Notes: generated by a model from the letters alone, not told the origin. Shown: positions 31,095 to 41,365, counted from the stretch's first letter. The stretch: 64,000 nt of DNA from Hippopus hippopus (GCA_946811185.2 OX328107.1:42398360-42462359), one strand, 5' to 3'. Numbers and translations: made by a program.

Positions 31095-31463
31095 TTAACC
31101 CTCAACTACACAATTCCAAGTTTTAACAACGCTTAGAAAGGAAGCTTATGAAAACACTGTGGGCAAAGGAGAAAATGCTTGTAACCAGCAGGGTTTTCTC
31201 ATGACTCTGATTTGGGGGTCCCCCATCAAATGAATAAAAGAAGGCACAGGTATAATCTTGGGGGTCATTTAGAAAATTTTGGGGTCAAAATTCAAAGAAA
31301 CAGGGGGTCATGGAAAACCCTGATCAGCATTTTCTCCATCTCCAACTATGTTTTCTTCATGTTCAAACATAATATTTTATTTTGACTTACCTTTATAAAT
31401 TTGTCATCTTCAAAAGCTTTTAATTTGGACAAGCCTAAAATGTTTTCATGGGGTAAAGGGTTG
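31095..31463 (+). repeat. Family A MITE split by a CAGGGTT mini-element
   Basis: TTAA at 31095-31098, palindrome left arm to GTAACCAG (31188), right arm resumes ATCAGCATTTTCTCC (31323), end GGGTAAAGGGTTGA. Confidence 0.85.
31189..31322. mobile_element. 134-bp MITE with CAGGGTTTTC ends
   Basis: Inverted ends CAGGGTTTTCTCATGAC and GTCATGGAAAACCCTG, one base indel. Same end type as the elements at 23130 and 37233. The target duplication is imperfect (ACCAG versus ATCAG). Confidence 0.75.
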
Positions 31464-31543
31464 ATTTAATGTCTACAACTGCTCTTCAAAATCAAGGAGT
31501 CTAACATCGGGCTGTGTAGTAAAAAGTTAAGAAAAAAAATTGA

Positions 31544-31926
31544 AGGAACATGGGCTGGTAATTAGGATAGTACAGTATTTTCAGTGGTACTGCTGGCCTC
31601 AAATATGAGGACAGAACATGGGCTTGTATGTAGGACTGTACATTGTTTAAGTATCACTGGCCTCAAGTATGAGTACATCACATGGGCTTGTTTGTAGGAC
31701 TGTGCCATGTTTTGAACAGTGACACTGACCTCAAATATGAGGACAATGTTCTCAATGGTACCATTGGCCTGAAACGTTAGGACAGGACATGGACTTGCTT
31801 GTTGGAATGCTCAGTGTTTTCAACAGTACTGCAGGCCTCAAATATGAGTACATAACATGGGCTTCTTTGTAGGACTGTACATTGTTTTAGTATCACTGGC
31901 CTCAAATATGAGGACATAACATGGGC
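31544..31926. repeat. Tandem repeat, about 80-bp unit (left part)
   Basis: Five diverged units, each with ACATGGGCTTGTNTGTAGGACTGT and CACTGGCCTCAAATATGAG. The array resumes at 33393 after HEE4. Confidence 0.85.
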
Positions 31927-33396
31927 TTTTTTAGCTCACCTGAGCACGAAGTGCACAGGATGAGCTGTTGTGATCACTCACCGTCCGTCGGCGTCCATCG
32001 TCCGTCCGGCGTCCGTCCGGCGTCCGTCCGTCCATCCGTTCACATTTCTTTGTTTACACTCTAGCATCTACAAATATTAACCAATCAGCACCAAACTTGG
32101 TCAAAATATATATGACCATAAGATCTCGGATGAGTTCGATTATGGGTCTAATTGGACCAGAACAACTGGAGTTATTGGCCCTTGATTTAGAAAAATTGCT
32201 ATATTAGACTTTGTTTACACTCTAGCATCTACAATTTTTAACTAATCAACACCAAACTTGGTCAAAATACTTATAACCATAAGATCTCGGATGAGTTCTA
32301 TTATGGGTCTAATCGGACCAGAATGACTGGAGTTATTGGCCCTTGAATTAGAAAAATTGCTATATTTGACTTTGTTTACACTGTAGCATCTACAACTTTT
32401 AACCAATCAGCATCAAACTTGGTCAAAATACTTATGACCATAAGATCTCGGATGAGTTCGATTATGGGTCTAATCGGACCAGAATGACTGGAGTTATTTG
32501 CCCTTGAATTAGAAAGTTCTTTAGAATAGTTCTTTGTCCGGAGCATAACTTTGTCATCTCCAGTCCGATTGACTTGAAACTTGGCATTTGTGTTTGTTGC
32601 AATAATATGGAGTGCAGTGTGAAAGAACCATAACTCTACCTCGTACTGTCTATGAGTTATTTCCCTTTGATCATCATTTTTACAGCATTTTCTGCTTGTC
32701 CGGAATATAACTTTGTCATTTTTAGTCTGAACATCTTCAAATTTGGTATGCATGATTGTTGAAAAATTACAGAGTGCAGTGCACAAGAACCATAACTCTT
32801 CCTAGCACGAATTTTGAGTTATTCCCCCTTTGACCTCCATTTTTATAGCATTTCTTGCTTGTCCGGAGCAAAACTTTGTCATCTTAAGTACGAATAACTT
32901 GAAATATGGTATGCTTATTTGTTGCAATATTTGGAAGTGCAGTGCACTTTGATCATCATTTTTACAGCATTAAGTGCTTGTCCGGAATATAACTTTGTCA
33001 TCTCAAGTCAGAACGACTTCAAACTTGGTATGCATGTTTGTTGGAATATTACCGAGTACAGTGCGCAAGAACAATAACTCTACTTAGGGCGGATTTTGAG
33101 TAATTCCACTTTGATTTTCATTTTTACGGTACTTCATGCTTGTCCGGAACGGAACTTTGAAGTCTCAAGTCAAATTGACTTGAGACTTGGTAAACATGTT
33201 TGTTGCATTACCTGCCCTTTACGATTATTATACCTCCTTGACAAATGGCGGTGGGACTGGCATATCTTGCGACAATTTGCCGCTCTTGTTTCATTATCAT
33301 TTGGCCTTGAACCTCGATATTTGGTATTTATCATTGTAGACCTTTACTGCTTAGTACTCAGGTGAGCGATATAGGACCATCATGGTCCTCTTGTTT
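31924..33396 (+). mobile_element. Hairpin-ended element 4 (HEE4), about 1.47 kb
   Basis: 5' AGCTCACCTGAGCACGAAGTGC (31933-31954), with its right arm partly decayed. 3' CTCAGGTGAGC (33357-33367), then hairpin AGGACCAT/CATGGTCCT-type (33373-33389) and CTTGTTT. It sits inside an 80-bp tandem array. Interior: three 155-bp units (32048-32520), then units and a 3' end of the HEE6 type (33222-33293). Confidence 0.8.
32048..32520 (+). repeat. Internal tandem repeat of HEE4, about 155-bp unit
   Basis: Three units, each with TTTGTTTACACTCTAGCATC, CACCAAACTTGGTCAAAATA and ATAAGATCTCGGATGAGTTC. Confidence 0.92.
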
Positions 33397-33500
33397 GTAG
33401 GACTGTACAGTGTTTTGAACAGTGATACTGACCTCAAATATGAGGACATAACATGGGCTTTTATGTAGGACAGTTCAGTGTTTGCATTAGTTATACTTGC
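33393..33500. repeat. Tandem repeat, about 80-bp unit (right part)
   Basis: Continuation of the 31544-31926 array (TTTGTAGGACTGTACAGTG, CTCAAATATGAGGACATAAC), separated by HEE4. Confidence 0.82.
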
Positions 33501-33642
33501 CTCAATAAGAAGAGGGATTGTATGTTAATGGGTAAGAACAGTTTGATTTTAGTTCAAAATTAGTTTGTTTTCTTTGAAATATCCCTTAACTCCAAAGATC
33601 CTTGAAATTGGAAGATCTGGATTATGTTTCCATAGTGAAAGT

Positions 33643-33866
33643 ATTAAGCCTTTGCCAAACAATCCAGGGTTTGGATGACACTGAAGAAGAAATTAATTAT
33701 TTTAAAAATGTTGTGGGAAAAGGAAAAAATGCAGGTAACCAGCATTTTCTCCTTTTTCCGTCTGTAATTTCTTTCCTCTCTTGGAAAATATCATCAATTA
33801 ATGTGTTGTTTGCATATTCTTTCAATATGAGCAGCTCTAAACTGTTATCATCTAGTAAAGGAGTTG
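33643..33866 (+). repeat. Family A MITE, diverged
   Basis: TTAA at 33643; left arm GTTGTGGGAAAAGGAAAAAATGC, right arm AACCAGCATTTTCTCC; end TCTAGTAAAGGAGTTGAA. Confidence 0.8.
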
Positions 33867-34249
33867 AATTTACTTACCACACATAGAGGAATGAAAATGG
33901 AAGTCACATAATAATAATTATTTGTTCCAATGGCTTCCAGCAGAATACAATATCTAGCTGTGAAATAGGATCACTTATGTGTCTCAGGTGTTGAATCTTT
34001 CAATTTATGTGTTTTTTGGTTCGGTTTTTCTTTATATAATACTAATTAAGTGAATATACATCTCGTCAGATTTACCAGTCATATTTATGATTTGAGATCA
34101 GCTTGTTTCCATGACTACTTGGGGATCATTTTTGGCAAATATGCATGGTAGTTATTTTATGATTGTCTTCTGGAATATGTTGTTGGTTTTTTTTTTTCCT
34201 TCTCTCGACTGAATTATTATTCTTTCTTTTTATCTGTCTTGACTCCTAG
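33867..34249. other. Unique stretch ending in a splice-acceptor-like tract
   Basis: No repeat recognised. The last 60 bases are pyrimidine-rich (TTTTTTTTTTTCCTTCTCTC, TTCTTTCTTTTTATCTGTC) and end CTCCTAG. Confidence 0.4.
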
Positions 34250-34313
34250 GAACAAACTGGCAGCTGTTGACTTTGAACACCCCTCCTGCGATAATGATGA
34301 TCAAGATGAATAA
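34250..34313 (+). other. Candidate terminal coding exon
   Basis: It follows a strong acceptor (pyrimidine tract then CTCCTAG at 34243-34249). In frame 2 it reads 20 codons, NKLAAVDFEHPSCDNDDQDE, then TAA at 34311-34313; an acidic tail typical of a C-terminus. An AATAAA begins at 34309. I do not recognise the protein, and upstream exons are not visible in the window. It could be a chance acceptor. Confidence 0.3.
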
Positions 34314-34850
34314 ATATCAAATATTTGAATAGAAAAGAAAACATTGAGGTAAAAAGGGTAACTGATAGTTACCAGGTTTTTGTCTTGTGACACAATGTTT
34401 CGGAAGTAGTGTACTGCAAAGCAAAAAAAGTTTCTGCATGTGGCAAAGTTTTAACCCATTTAAACGGAGTTTTACCACATAACCCTGAAGAAAAAAGCCT
34501 TTTGAAAACATTATGGGAAAAGGAGAAAATGCTGGTAACCAGCATTTTGCCCTTTTCCCACTGTTTTCTACTCCATCAGAGAACTTAAGGTCATTTGTAC
34601 CAATTTTGAATCAGTCATCTGCAGATGTTTTGAATTTGATAGTCTTAAAATTGTGGTGTGGGAAAAGGGTTGAGATAAAGATGTGCAGGATGAATTAATG
34701 TTTGATATTTAAATAGATATAAAACTTTTAGGCAAAAAGGTAAACTGCTTGTTGCAAACATTTTGTCCTTTGACAAATTGTATCGGAAGTAGCATGCTGC
34801 AAAGCAAAAAAATTTCGGCAGGTGCCAGTATTTTAATCCTTGACCACACA
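34300..34850. repeat. Local duplication containing decayed family A sequences
   Basis: 34300-34460 and 34690-34850 are diverged copies (GATGAATAAATATC/GATGAATTAATGTT; CGGAAGTAGTGTACTGCAAAG/CGGAAGTAGCATGCTGCAAAG). Between them, 34453-34675 is a plus-oriented A copy with a good left arm. Confidence 0.7.
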
Positions 34851-34999
34851 ATCCAGAATTTTAACTACCCTGAAGAAAAAAAAACTGATGAAATAATTGT
34901 AGCTACATTTAAATTGTTGTCTTTAAACCTTCTCTATTTGGATAAGTCAAAATTTTTGTCTTGTTGTAAACAGCAGTCTTTAACAGCTGACATATTGTA
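34832..34999 (+). repeat. Family A MITE lacking the palindrome
   Basis: TTAATCCTTGACCACACAATCC start and TTTAAATTGTTGTCTTTAAACC; the central palindrome is deleted. Confidence 0.6.
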
Positions 35000-35459
35000 G
35001 ACTCATCCATTTTGAGATCACTTGCATTGAGTGATAAATTATATCTGATGATGGGATCTTCCAATAAATCAAGAAAATATTGTTGAAAAAGATGTGGTAA
35101 CCAGCATTTTTCTCCATTTTATTACGATTTTTTCAACTGTTTCAATGCAAAGTCTATCATTTGGGTTATTTAGAATTTCTTGTGTACATTATGCTTACTA
35201 TATGGATTAGTAAAAAATTTTGGTCCGCAGGTAAATCCATGCACAAATTTGGTAGTAATGGCTCAGAGAGGCTGAAATCAAGACTTGAACATGAAACTGC
35301 AGAACCTGAAAAGATAACTTTTCCTGTTCATTTTGAAAATATGGTAAAAAACATTCAGTTTATTCCCCCATTGTTATCATTCCCTCATTGTTATCAAAAG
35401 TTGTTCATGGCATGGATTTAAAACACGTAAATTTGTGTATCACTTACCATGCAGATGTA
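35000..35459. other. Mostly unique, with a decayed palindrome core
   Basis: 35070-35135 loosely resembles the A core. An 86-codon ORF at 35161-35421 has no recognisable domain or splice context. Confidence 0.4.
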
Positions 35460-35689
35460 TTAACCCTTTACCACACAATCACAAGTTCTAACGACCCTGA
35501 AGAAGAAGCCTTTTAAAAACATTGTGGGAAAAGGAGAAAATGCTGGGAACCAGCATTTTCTCCTTTTCCCACAATGTTTTGTACCCTTTCAAAGACAAAT
35601 TTCATTATTTGTGAAACATTTGATTTTTCGTCTGCAAATGCTTCCAATGTGGACCAGACTAAAGTCTTGTTGTTTGGTAAAGAGTTTAA
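35460..35689 (+). repeat. Family A MITE, TTAA at both ends
   Basis: 230 bp, TTAA at 35460-35463 and 35686-35689. Clean palindrome at 35518-35580. Confidence 0.93.
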
Positions 35690-36352
35690 GGATACTTTCA
35701 GTCATAAATAAACATTCATAATGTTTTGGAATTTAAATGCCTTTCTTCGTCAAGAACATCATGCATTGTGCATGTGTCTGTATCCACCTCTTAACTTTTA
35801 TTTCATGTATATACCCCGTACCCCACCCACATACACAAGGAAGCTTTGTCTTGGGAGGGGGTGGGGGACAGTTCTAGTTTAAAAGGTCTCTTTTGAAGTT
35901 TCTGGCCATATTTGATCCATACTTTATACAAATGATTGTACTGTGATCATTGAAAGAACTTTGTTAAAAACCCTTTGTCCCACACAGAACTTTTCTTGCA
36001 AGGGCAACAAAACTGCAAACTTTGAATATCTTCTCCAAACCTGTTTATCGAATTGCAGGACAATTTGACACAAATGGCCCTTGATTAGATGATCCTTAGA
36101 ATACCATTTGGTTTAAACAATCAGAGGTTGTGTTACTTCTAACTTTAGGAAATGTTGGAGAATAAGACCAAGAACTTTCTCAAGATTGGTTGGTGAATAT
36201 GAACCGAGATTGCACCTTTTGAGCAGTGTAATCTTGATCTACACTTGTCTCAAAGGCAGCTTGAATTGTGAAAGTGACTTTAAGGATCAGTATGAATTTT
36301 TATGATAGTTGTACATAATTATGATTATGCTTTTTCTTACTTCTTTTTGCAG
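35690..36352. other. Unique stretch with family E and B remnants
   Basis: 36095-36206 is the right half of an E foldback (AATCAGAGGTTGTGTTAC...GGTTGGTGAATATGAACC). 36207-36280 has a B core (TGTAATCTTGATCTACACTT). The end (36331-36352) is pyrimidine-rich: TTTTTCTTACTTCTTTTTGCAG. Confidence 0.5.
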
Positions 36353-36469
36353 GTGAAGAGAGAATCAAGGGAAAAGGGATTTAAAAGTGAAAGATACTAT
36401 TTGATACAGAAAGGGGCAGAATTATATGGTAGATGAGGAAAGGTTGAAATCCACTGCTTCAGTTTCCTG
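36353..36469 (+). other. Candidate spliced exon, probably non-coding or UTR
   Basis: Flanked by a strong acceptor (TTCTTTTTGCAG, ending 36352) and a consensus donor (CTG|GTAAGT, donor GT at 36470). Length 117 bp. Frame 1 stays open for 27 codons (starts VKRESREKGF) and then hits TGA; the other two frames have early stops. It is therefore better read as a UTR or non-coding RNA exon, or the last coding exon of a gene with a 3' UTR intron. No repeat family covers it. Confidence 0.4.
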
Positions 36470-36540
36470 GTAAGTCTAACAATTAACCTATAAGTGTTTT
36501 ACAACTTATTGGCTTTTTGGGACCGGAGTGTATATCAAAA

Positions 36541-36735
36541 TCAGGGTCTGTATTTACCAACCATTTGTAATAATGTTTTTGTCTTATTCTCCAATATTTT
36601 CTAAATTTGAAAGTAACATAACTTTTGATTGGCTAAACCAAATGGTTTAGCCAATCAGAAGTTGTGTTTCTTTCAATTTTAGAAAATTCTGGCCAATAAG
36701 ACAAAAAAAGAATGGTTGGTGAATACGGGGCCTAG
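36541..36735. repeat. Family E foldback, well preserved
   Basis: GGGTCTGTATTTACCAACCA start, loopless centre GGCTAAACCAAATGGTTTAGCC (first 10 and last 10 bases pair), and GGTTGGTGAATACGGGGCC end. Confidence 0.87.
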
Positions 36736-36837
36736 AGTACAGAGTGTGCAGTCTGATCTTGTATCTAAACTGTCTGCAGTGCTGAGACTTTTTACCTATC
36801 AGCAGCTTTGAAACAGTTGTTATTAAATTTTGGCTGT
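36736..36837. repeat. Family B right half
   Basis: TGTGCAGTCTGATCTTGTATC and CTAAACTGTCTGCAGTGCTGAG. Left half missing next to the E element. Confidence 0.5.
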
Positions 36838-37232
36838 TTATAGCTCAACTGGACAGAATCTTACAAGCTTATGTCATAGCCCTGTGCCCATTGTATATCA
36901 AAGAATTCCAACTGCATGTTGGAATTTTCTACAAATCGGCATAAGATAATTCTTTTGACGGATCTCTTTGAGACATTTTGATATAATTTTTTTCTGGCAA
37001 AGAGCATGTTTGCTATGGCTTGGCTTAATTTTAGTTCATAACAGTACCATGAGTTAAGCTTGTGTATTTAGGTCAAGGGAAATAGCTCTTGTTTACTCAT
37101 TACAGATACATGTAGAATGGTAACATTTATCTACCTTGAATATCAAACTGCAATGTAACATGATTGGTGTTTTGTATTTGAGGTGTTTTGGATAGAAAAT
37201 GTATAATTTGTAGCAATGATGATTTAGGTTGA

Positions 37233-37611
37233 CAGAGTTTTCCATGATGCACAAATCCTGCATCAATGACTCTATTTCAACTCAAATGACCCCCAAAATA
37301 AATAACTGCGCTGCTCCATCAGTGACACAACTTTTCAAATTCTAAATCATGTAGGAAATTGAATAAATCGTCATTAATCCAAGTCTGATCCTGCTTCAAT
37401 ATCAGACAAACACTGTTCTTTTTTTAACTTCATGGTTTATTTAAGACAAAAGTGGTTTTTCAGTAATTTATTTATAGAATAAGACTGGTATACGCATTAT
37501 TATAGTAAATTACACTGGTCATTTGAGACCCATTTATTTTGACTGGCAAAGTTACAGAAATGACCCTCAACTAAGAAGACCCCCAATTTTTAATACCAAG
37601 GGAAAACCCTG
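37233..37611. mobile_element. 379-bp DNA transposon, CAGGGTT-type ends, 6-bp target duplication
   Basis: Ends CAGAGTTTTCC and GGAAAACCCTG are inverted (10 of 11). GGTTGA flanks both sides (37227-37232 and 37612-37617). No ORF of note. Confidence 0.78.
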
Positions 37612-37818
37612 GGTTGATTTTATGTTTATAGTTATACTCAGATGAATGAATTATTCATAATTAAGCAGTTCCTTCTTTTTTTTTGTCCCTAAAACTTTCC
37701 TATTCATACCTTAGAAAAAATTTTTTTCTGGTACTTAAGTTTTTGAAATCTTTTTGTCAAAATACAATTTGGTATGGGTGAATATGGTGAATGAATGATT
37801 AGACCTGCTTCTATTCAC

Positions 37819-38980
37819 TAGTGGTGGGCTGATGATCGACTGTAGTCGAAAGTCAGTTGGTTTTGGCTTCCGATTCCAATAATCGATTGAGAAATCCCGG
37901 AATCGATTGTAGTCGGTTCCTGAATTCGCTTGGTGCCAAAACTTGAATTCTGGTTTTTAGCGCTTGGTTTTGTGACTGTTATAAATCACAATCTTGGATT
38001 AAACATAGTGGATAACAAACACGAAAATTGGCCGGAAAAATGAGAAAGAAATCTTTGTCCATGGATGTCTTGACAAAACTTGATAACTCGGCAAGCTTCT
38101 CATTTGATCCCTGAGCCCGGGTTTTGACACTTGGAAATTTGAAATGACCTGTCTTTGACGATGAAAAATATCTGCCTAAATGTCATTCTGACGCATGAAA
38201 TTATCGTCTAGAGCTTCATATAACCTAGCTTGTGTGCATCCGGCAGAAATAAGGGCTAAACACGATCAGTATAAAATGCGAAGGACACACGGCTGATAAT
38301 GAAGCTGGCGAGTCATTTATGACAAAGTAATAAAGGTGTTAATCCTCTTATCAAGTGTAAAGTGACATATTTTAAAGTTACCTGCTATTCAAACTGACTA
38401 ACTGATGTCAAATCATGTAGTAATACTTCTCCAAAAATTAATTGTCACGAAAAAATAGATTGCCAAAAAAACGTGAAAACCCATGACACTATAATGAGCA
38501 GCGTGGCATCGTCCGATTGGAGGGACTTCAAACTGTCTTCTCATCTTTAATAATGAATTTAAACAGTGAATAAAGCAATAAGTGGAAGCTAAAGTTCTGT
38601 TCATGAGCGAAAAAAAGATGTTGTTTTATTAAATGAAAGTATAGATCTATAGCGGGGGTGGGGGGGGGGGGTCGACTGCAAATGCTTGAAATATGTCTGA
38701 TTCTTTTTAACTCGTTTGGAAATTGAAATGTAAGGAACAAAATGAATGATATTGAATAAAGCAGAAAATTTAATTGTAATGTATTTCCGTTGATTAAAGT
38801 GCAGAACACAACATCTTTATAAACTTAATATCATGTAGACAATATTGTCACAGTATTTAAAGCAAAAAGGCATTCTCAGTTAAATGGAGAAACCGATTGT
38901 ACTACCGATAGCTAGTTGGTTTGCTCTTCCGATTACAAAGCGGTAATCGATTGAGATTTTAAACCGATTGCCCAACACTA
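37819..38980. mobile_element. Non-autonomous hAT element (1,162 bp) with 8-bp target duplication
   Basis: Ends TAGTGGTGGGC and GCCCAACACTA are inverted (10 of 11) and of hAT type. CTATTCAC (37811-37818) and GTATTCAC (38981-38988) match at 7 of 8. Subterminal AATCGATTGAGA / TAATCGATTGAGA motifs and several CCGATT repeats lie at both ends. No transposase remains. Confidence 0.85.
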
Positions 38981-39172
38981 GTATTCACTGACATCATCAT
39001 GTTATATATATTACGTATGATGTTTTTGGAGGACTGGGCTGTTTCCTCGCTAAGAAATTTTAGAACCATTATAGACTTTTTTGGGTTTAATATCCTAATG
39101 TCTGTAGATTAAAATTAAATACATGGCACTTAAAAGGAAGTGGACCAATACAGGGCCATCATGGCCCTCTTG

Positions 39173-39258
39173 CTTTCCAGATTTTGGCTTTGCCTCCATG
39201 GCTGTTTTTTTAAAGGCACCTACTGCAAATTAGTTTCAGAAGTTATCTTTCAGTTAGT
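39173..39258. other. Unique spacer
   Basis: No feature recognised between the HEE-type 3' end and the next family A copy. Confidence 0.4.
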
Positions 39259-39482
39259 GTCCAAACCCTTTTCCACACAACCCTGCATTTTAACTCAGTA
39301 GGAAGGCTTTTGAAAACATTGTGGGAAAGCAAGAAAATGCTGGTAACCAGCATTTTCTCCTTTCCCCACAATGTTGCCCTTCTATCATACAACATAGGCT
39401 CATTTATACCGATTCTGAATTTGTTTTCTGCGAATTTTTTGAATTTGGAAGTGTCCAAAATTTGACATTTGGAAAGGGTTAA
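39259..39482 (+). repeat. Family A MITE
   Basis: ACCCTTTTCCACACAACCC start, palindrome 39311-39374 (left arm GGGAAAGCAAGAAAATGC), end TTTGGAAAGGGTTAA. Confidence 0.87.
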
Positions 39483-39567
39483 GGATGACATATTTGAAGG
39501 CCAGACATTTAATTTGTCTTAAAAAGGAAAGGGCTGTTTTCAACAAAGAACAGAAATTCAGAACAAT

Positions 39568-39590
39568 TATGTGTGTGTGTGTGGGGGGGG
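39568..39590. repeat. GT microsatellite and G-run
   Basis: (TG)n followed by GGGGGGGG. Confidence 0.8.
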
Positions 39591-39723
39591 AAACTTGAGG
39601 TTTTTGAATATCTGACTCAACAAGGAAGATAGAAAAGAATGCCCAGTGATAAGGCTCTGCACTCTCTCCGTCTTGTCTTGTTTTACACTTTGCTAGTTAA
39701 CTATTTGCCAAACAATATTGTTG

Positions 39724-40625
39724 AGCCATGCTGTGGCAAAAGGGGGCTTAATGCATCTCTGTGATGCATGATACCAAGCAATTTAGTCATCACACAATAA
39801 TAGGTTCATTAAATAGAGGATCTTACATGAGTGTTTATGTATTATCATTTTTATCAAACGAGTTGACTAAAAGTGTATGACGCGAGCCTTGGCGAGCGTC
39901 AAATACATTTTAGTCAACGAGTTTGATAAAAATGATAATACATAAACACAAATGTGAGATTCTATTTATCACATAAAACGACTGACAGACAGAAAAATAT
40001 CCTGCATCATCACCTTATTCTCTATACCGTTTACGGGTCCATGTTTACAGTTGTAGTTTGGTTTCAAATGTGTATATACACAAGTAGATAGTTCTTCGAC
40101 ATTTACACCGAAAGAAGAATGAAATGGTTTATAGAGGGGTTAAGTCCACCTGTTTCCACAAAAATATTGATTTTAAGAGACTTTCGCTGCATTTCTTGGT
40201 TTTTATCAAACATAAAAATCAAAAACTTTCCACGCGCATACGTCTTAGCAACAATGACGTCATTTTTCCATGAAACGGAGTAACAGTACAAATTCCCGCA
40301 CAAACTGTGGTTGGTTTCTCTGACTTCATGCGCTTATGACTGAAAACTGATCAGAACCGGGACCCAAAAAACGATAATACACTAGTGTATTACCGAAAAT
40401 AAGTCACGGGTTTAATACACTGCCGGGGGAGGTTTTATGCGATAAATCAATTCAGTGTAACAATTGACCAAATGTGGAGGTGGAATGGTCCTTAGACATG
40501 CAGAAAATGTACAGATAGCAGAAAGTTTCAGCTCGGGTCAGCATGCGTGGACTGCGCAGGCTGAAGGGGTAAATTTTTTTTTGCAGATGCATTTAGCCCC
40601 CTTTTTACAGAGTATGGCTGATCTA
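39724..40625. repeat. Family D MITE split by a palindromic element
   Basis: Left part TTGAGCCATGCTGTGGC...AGGGGGCTTAATGCATC; right part AGGTGGAATGGTCCTTAGAC...GCAGATGCATTTAGCCCCC...GTATGGCTGAT. The insertion runs from about 39814 to 40447. Confidence 0.8.
39814..40447. mobile_element. Palindrome-headed element 1 (about 634 bp)
   Basis: Starts with a foldback of about 70-bp arms (39814-39884 and 39894-39972; e.g. TATTATCATTTTTATCAAAC against GTTTGATAAAAATGATAATA), with the spacer GCGAGCCTTGGCGAGCG. The remainder (39973-40447) has its own inverted ends, TTTATCACATAAAAC and GTTTTATGCGATAAA. CpG-rich relative to its host. No ORF with a known domain. Confidence 0.7.
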
Positions 40626-40629
40626 ATTA

Positions 40630-40846
40630 TTAAGCCTTTAGTGCACGGAATGAAAATTATAAATCCTATGAACATTTTAAATCTGAAAGGAAGACTCAAA
40701 AAATTTCAAATTCAAGATTGGTCTTGTCAAGAATGCAAAACAGACAGTGTAGATCAAAGATCAGACTGCATGTTTTGTGCATTCTGATCTTGGTCTACAC
40801 TGGCCTCAAAGGCAACCACAGTTGTGAAAGGCATTTCAGAGGTTAA
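40630..40846. repeat. Family B MITE, TTAA at both ends
   Basis: 217 bp, TTAA at 40630-40633 and 40843-40846. The core palindrome at 40742-40800 (GACAGTGTAGATCAAAGATC against GATCTTGGTCTACACTG) is good; outer parts diverged. Confidence 0.82.
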
Positions 40847-40866
40847 GATGTTGTGTTTTATGGTTT

Positions 40867-41020
40867 GGACATTAGTTATGTGGGAAAGTAGCAAGTGGAT
40901 TTGGAAGAATCATGTGCGAGGTACTGGTATAAAAGAAAGCCTGGGAAAGCATGCTTAGGTGGTCTGGCTGCTGCACTATATCTGAAATAATGTTGAAAAC
41001 AGCATTACAGTGAAACAAAT
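40867..41020 (+). mobile_element. 5'-truncated SINE (main family)
   Basis: Starts GGACATTAGTTATGTGGGAAAG and continues to AATAATGTTGAAAACAGCATTAC. The head and its promoter are missing. Confidence 0.72.
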
Positions 41021-41365
41021 AATCTGTATGGTATGAGTAGTAAATTGAGAACATGTTCCTGAGTTGACTTTGATTTCATTCTCCTTGAGGTCAGCTTAGT
41101 TTATGACCTTAGATAACCTTTAACCTACCAAGATACTGCAAAGGGGGATATTTTGAGGTTCAAGTTGTGGTTGTATCAGGAAAGTTCTTCTTTGAAACCT
41201 ACCTATGTGGTGGGTACTCATTAGAATTGTCTCGATGAGAGGATTCTAATAAGTACCCACAATATAGATTTTAATTAGGAAATAGCCGTTTGTAAGGTTA
41301 AGAATTATACACCCTTTTGTTTTGTAGTCTCTGTCCATTGCAGTATACTGTGAGTGAAGAAAGAT
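41021..41365. other. Unique stretch with a short inverted repeat
   Basis: GTGGGTACTCATTAGAAT (41200-41217) pairs with ATTCTAATAAGTACCCAC (about 41243-41260). A related single arm is at 5108-5120. No gene seen. Confidence 0.5.

Larger units (their letters stand above)
36838..39172 (+). mobile_element. Possible hairpin-ended element with two DNA transposons inside
   Basis: 36843 AGCTCAACTGGACAGAATCT followed by CTTATGTCATAGCCC resembles the start of HEE2. 39151-39172 AGGGCCATCATGGCCCTCTTG is a perfect HEE-type 3' end. The TIR match between these two ends is poor, so they may not be one element. Confidence 0.4.

Noticed and set aside
37819..38980. Transposase remnant in the second hAT element
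   Set aside because: The ORFs on the minus strand at 38413-38809 show no hAT, BED or other motif.
40464..40787. 107-codon ORF
   Set aside because: It spans the end of a family D copy and most of a family B copy; it is a chance reading through two MITEs.
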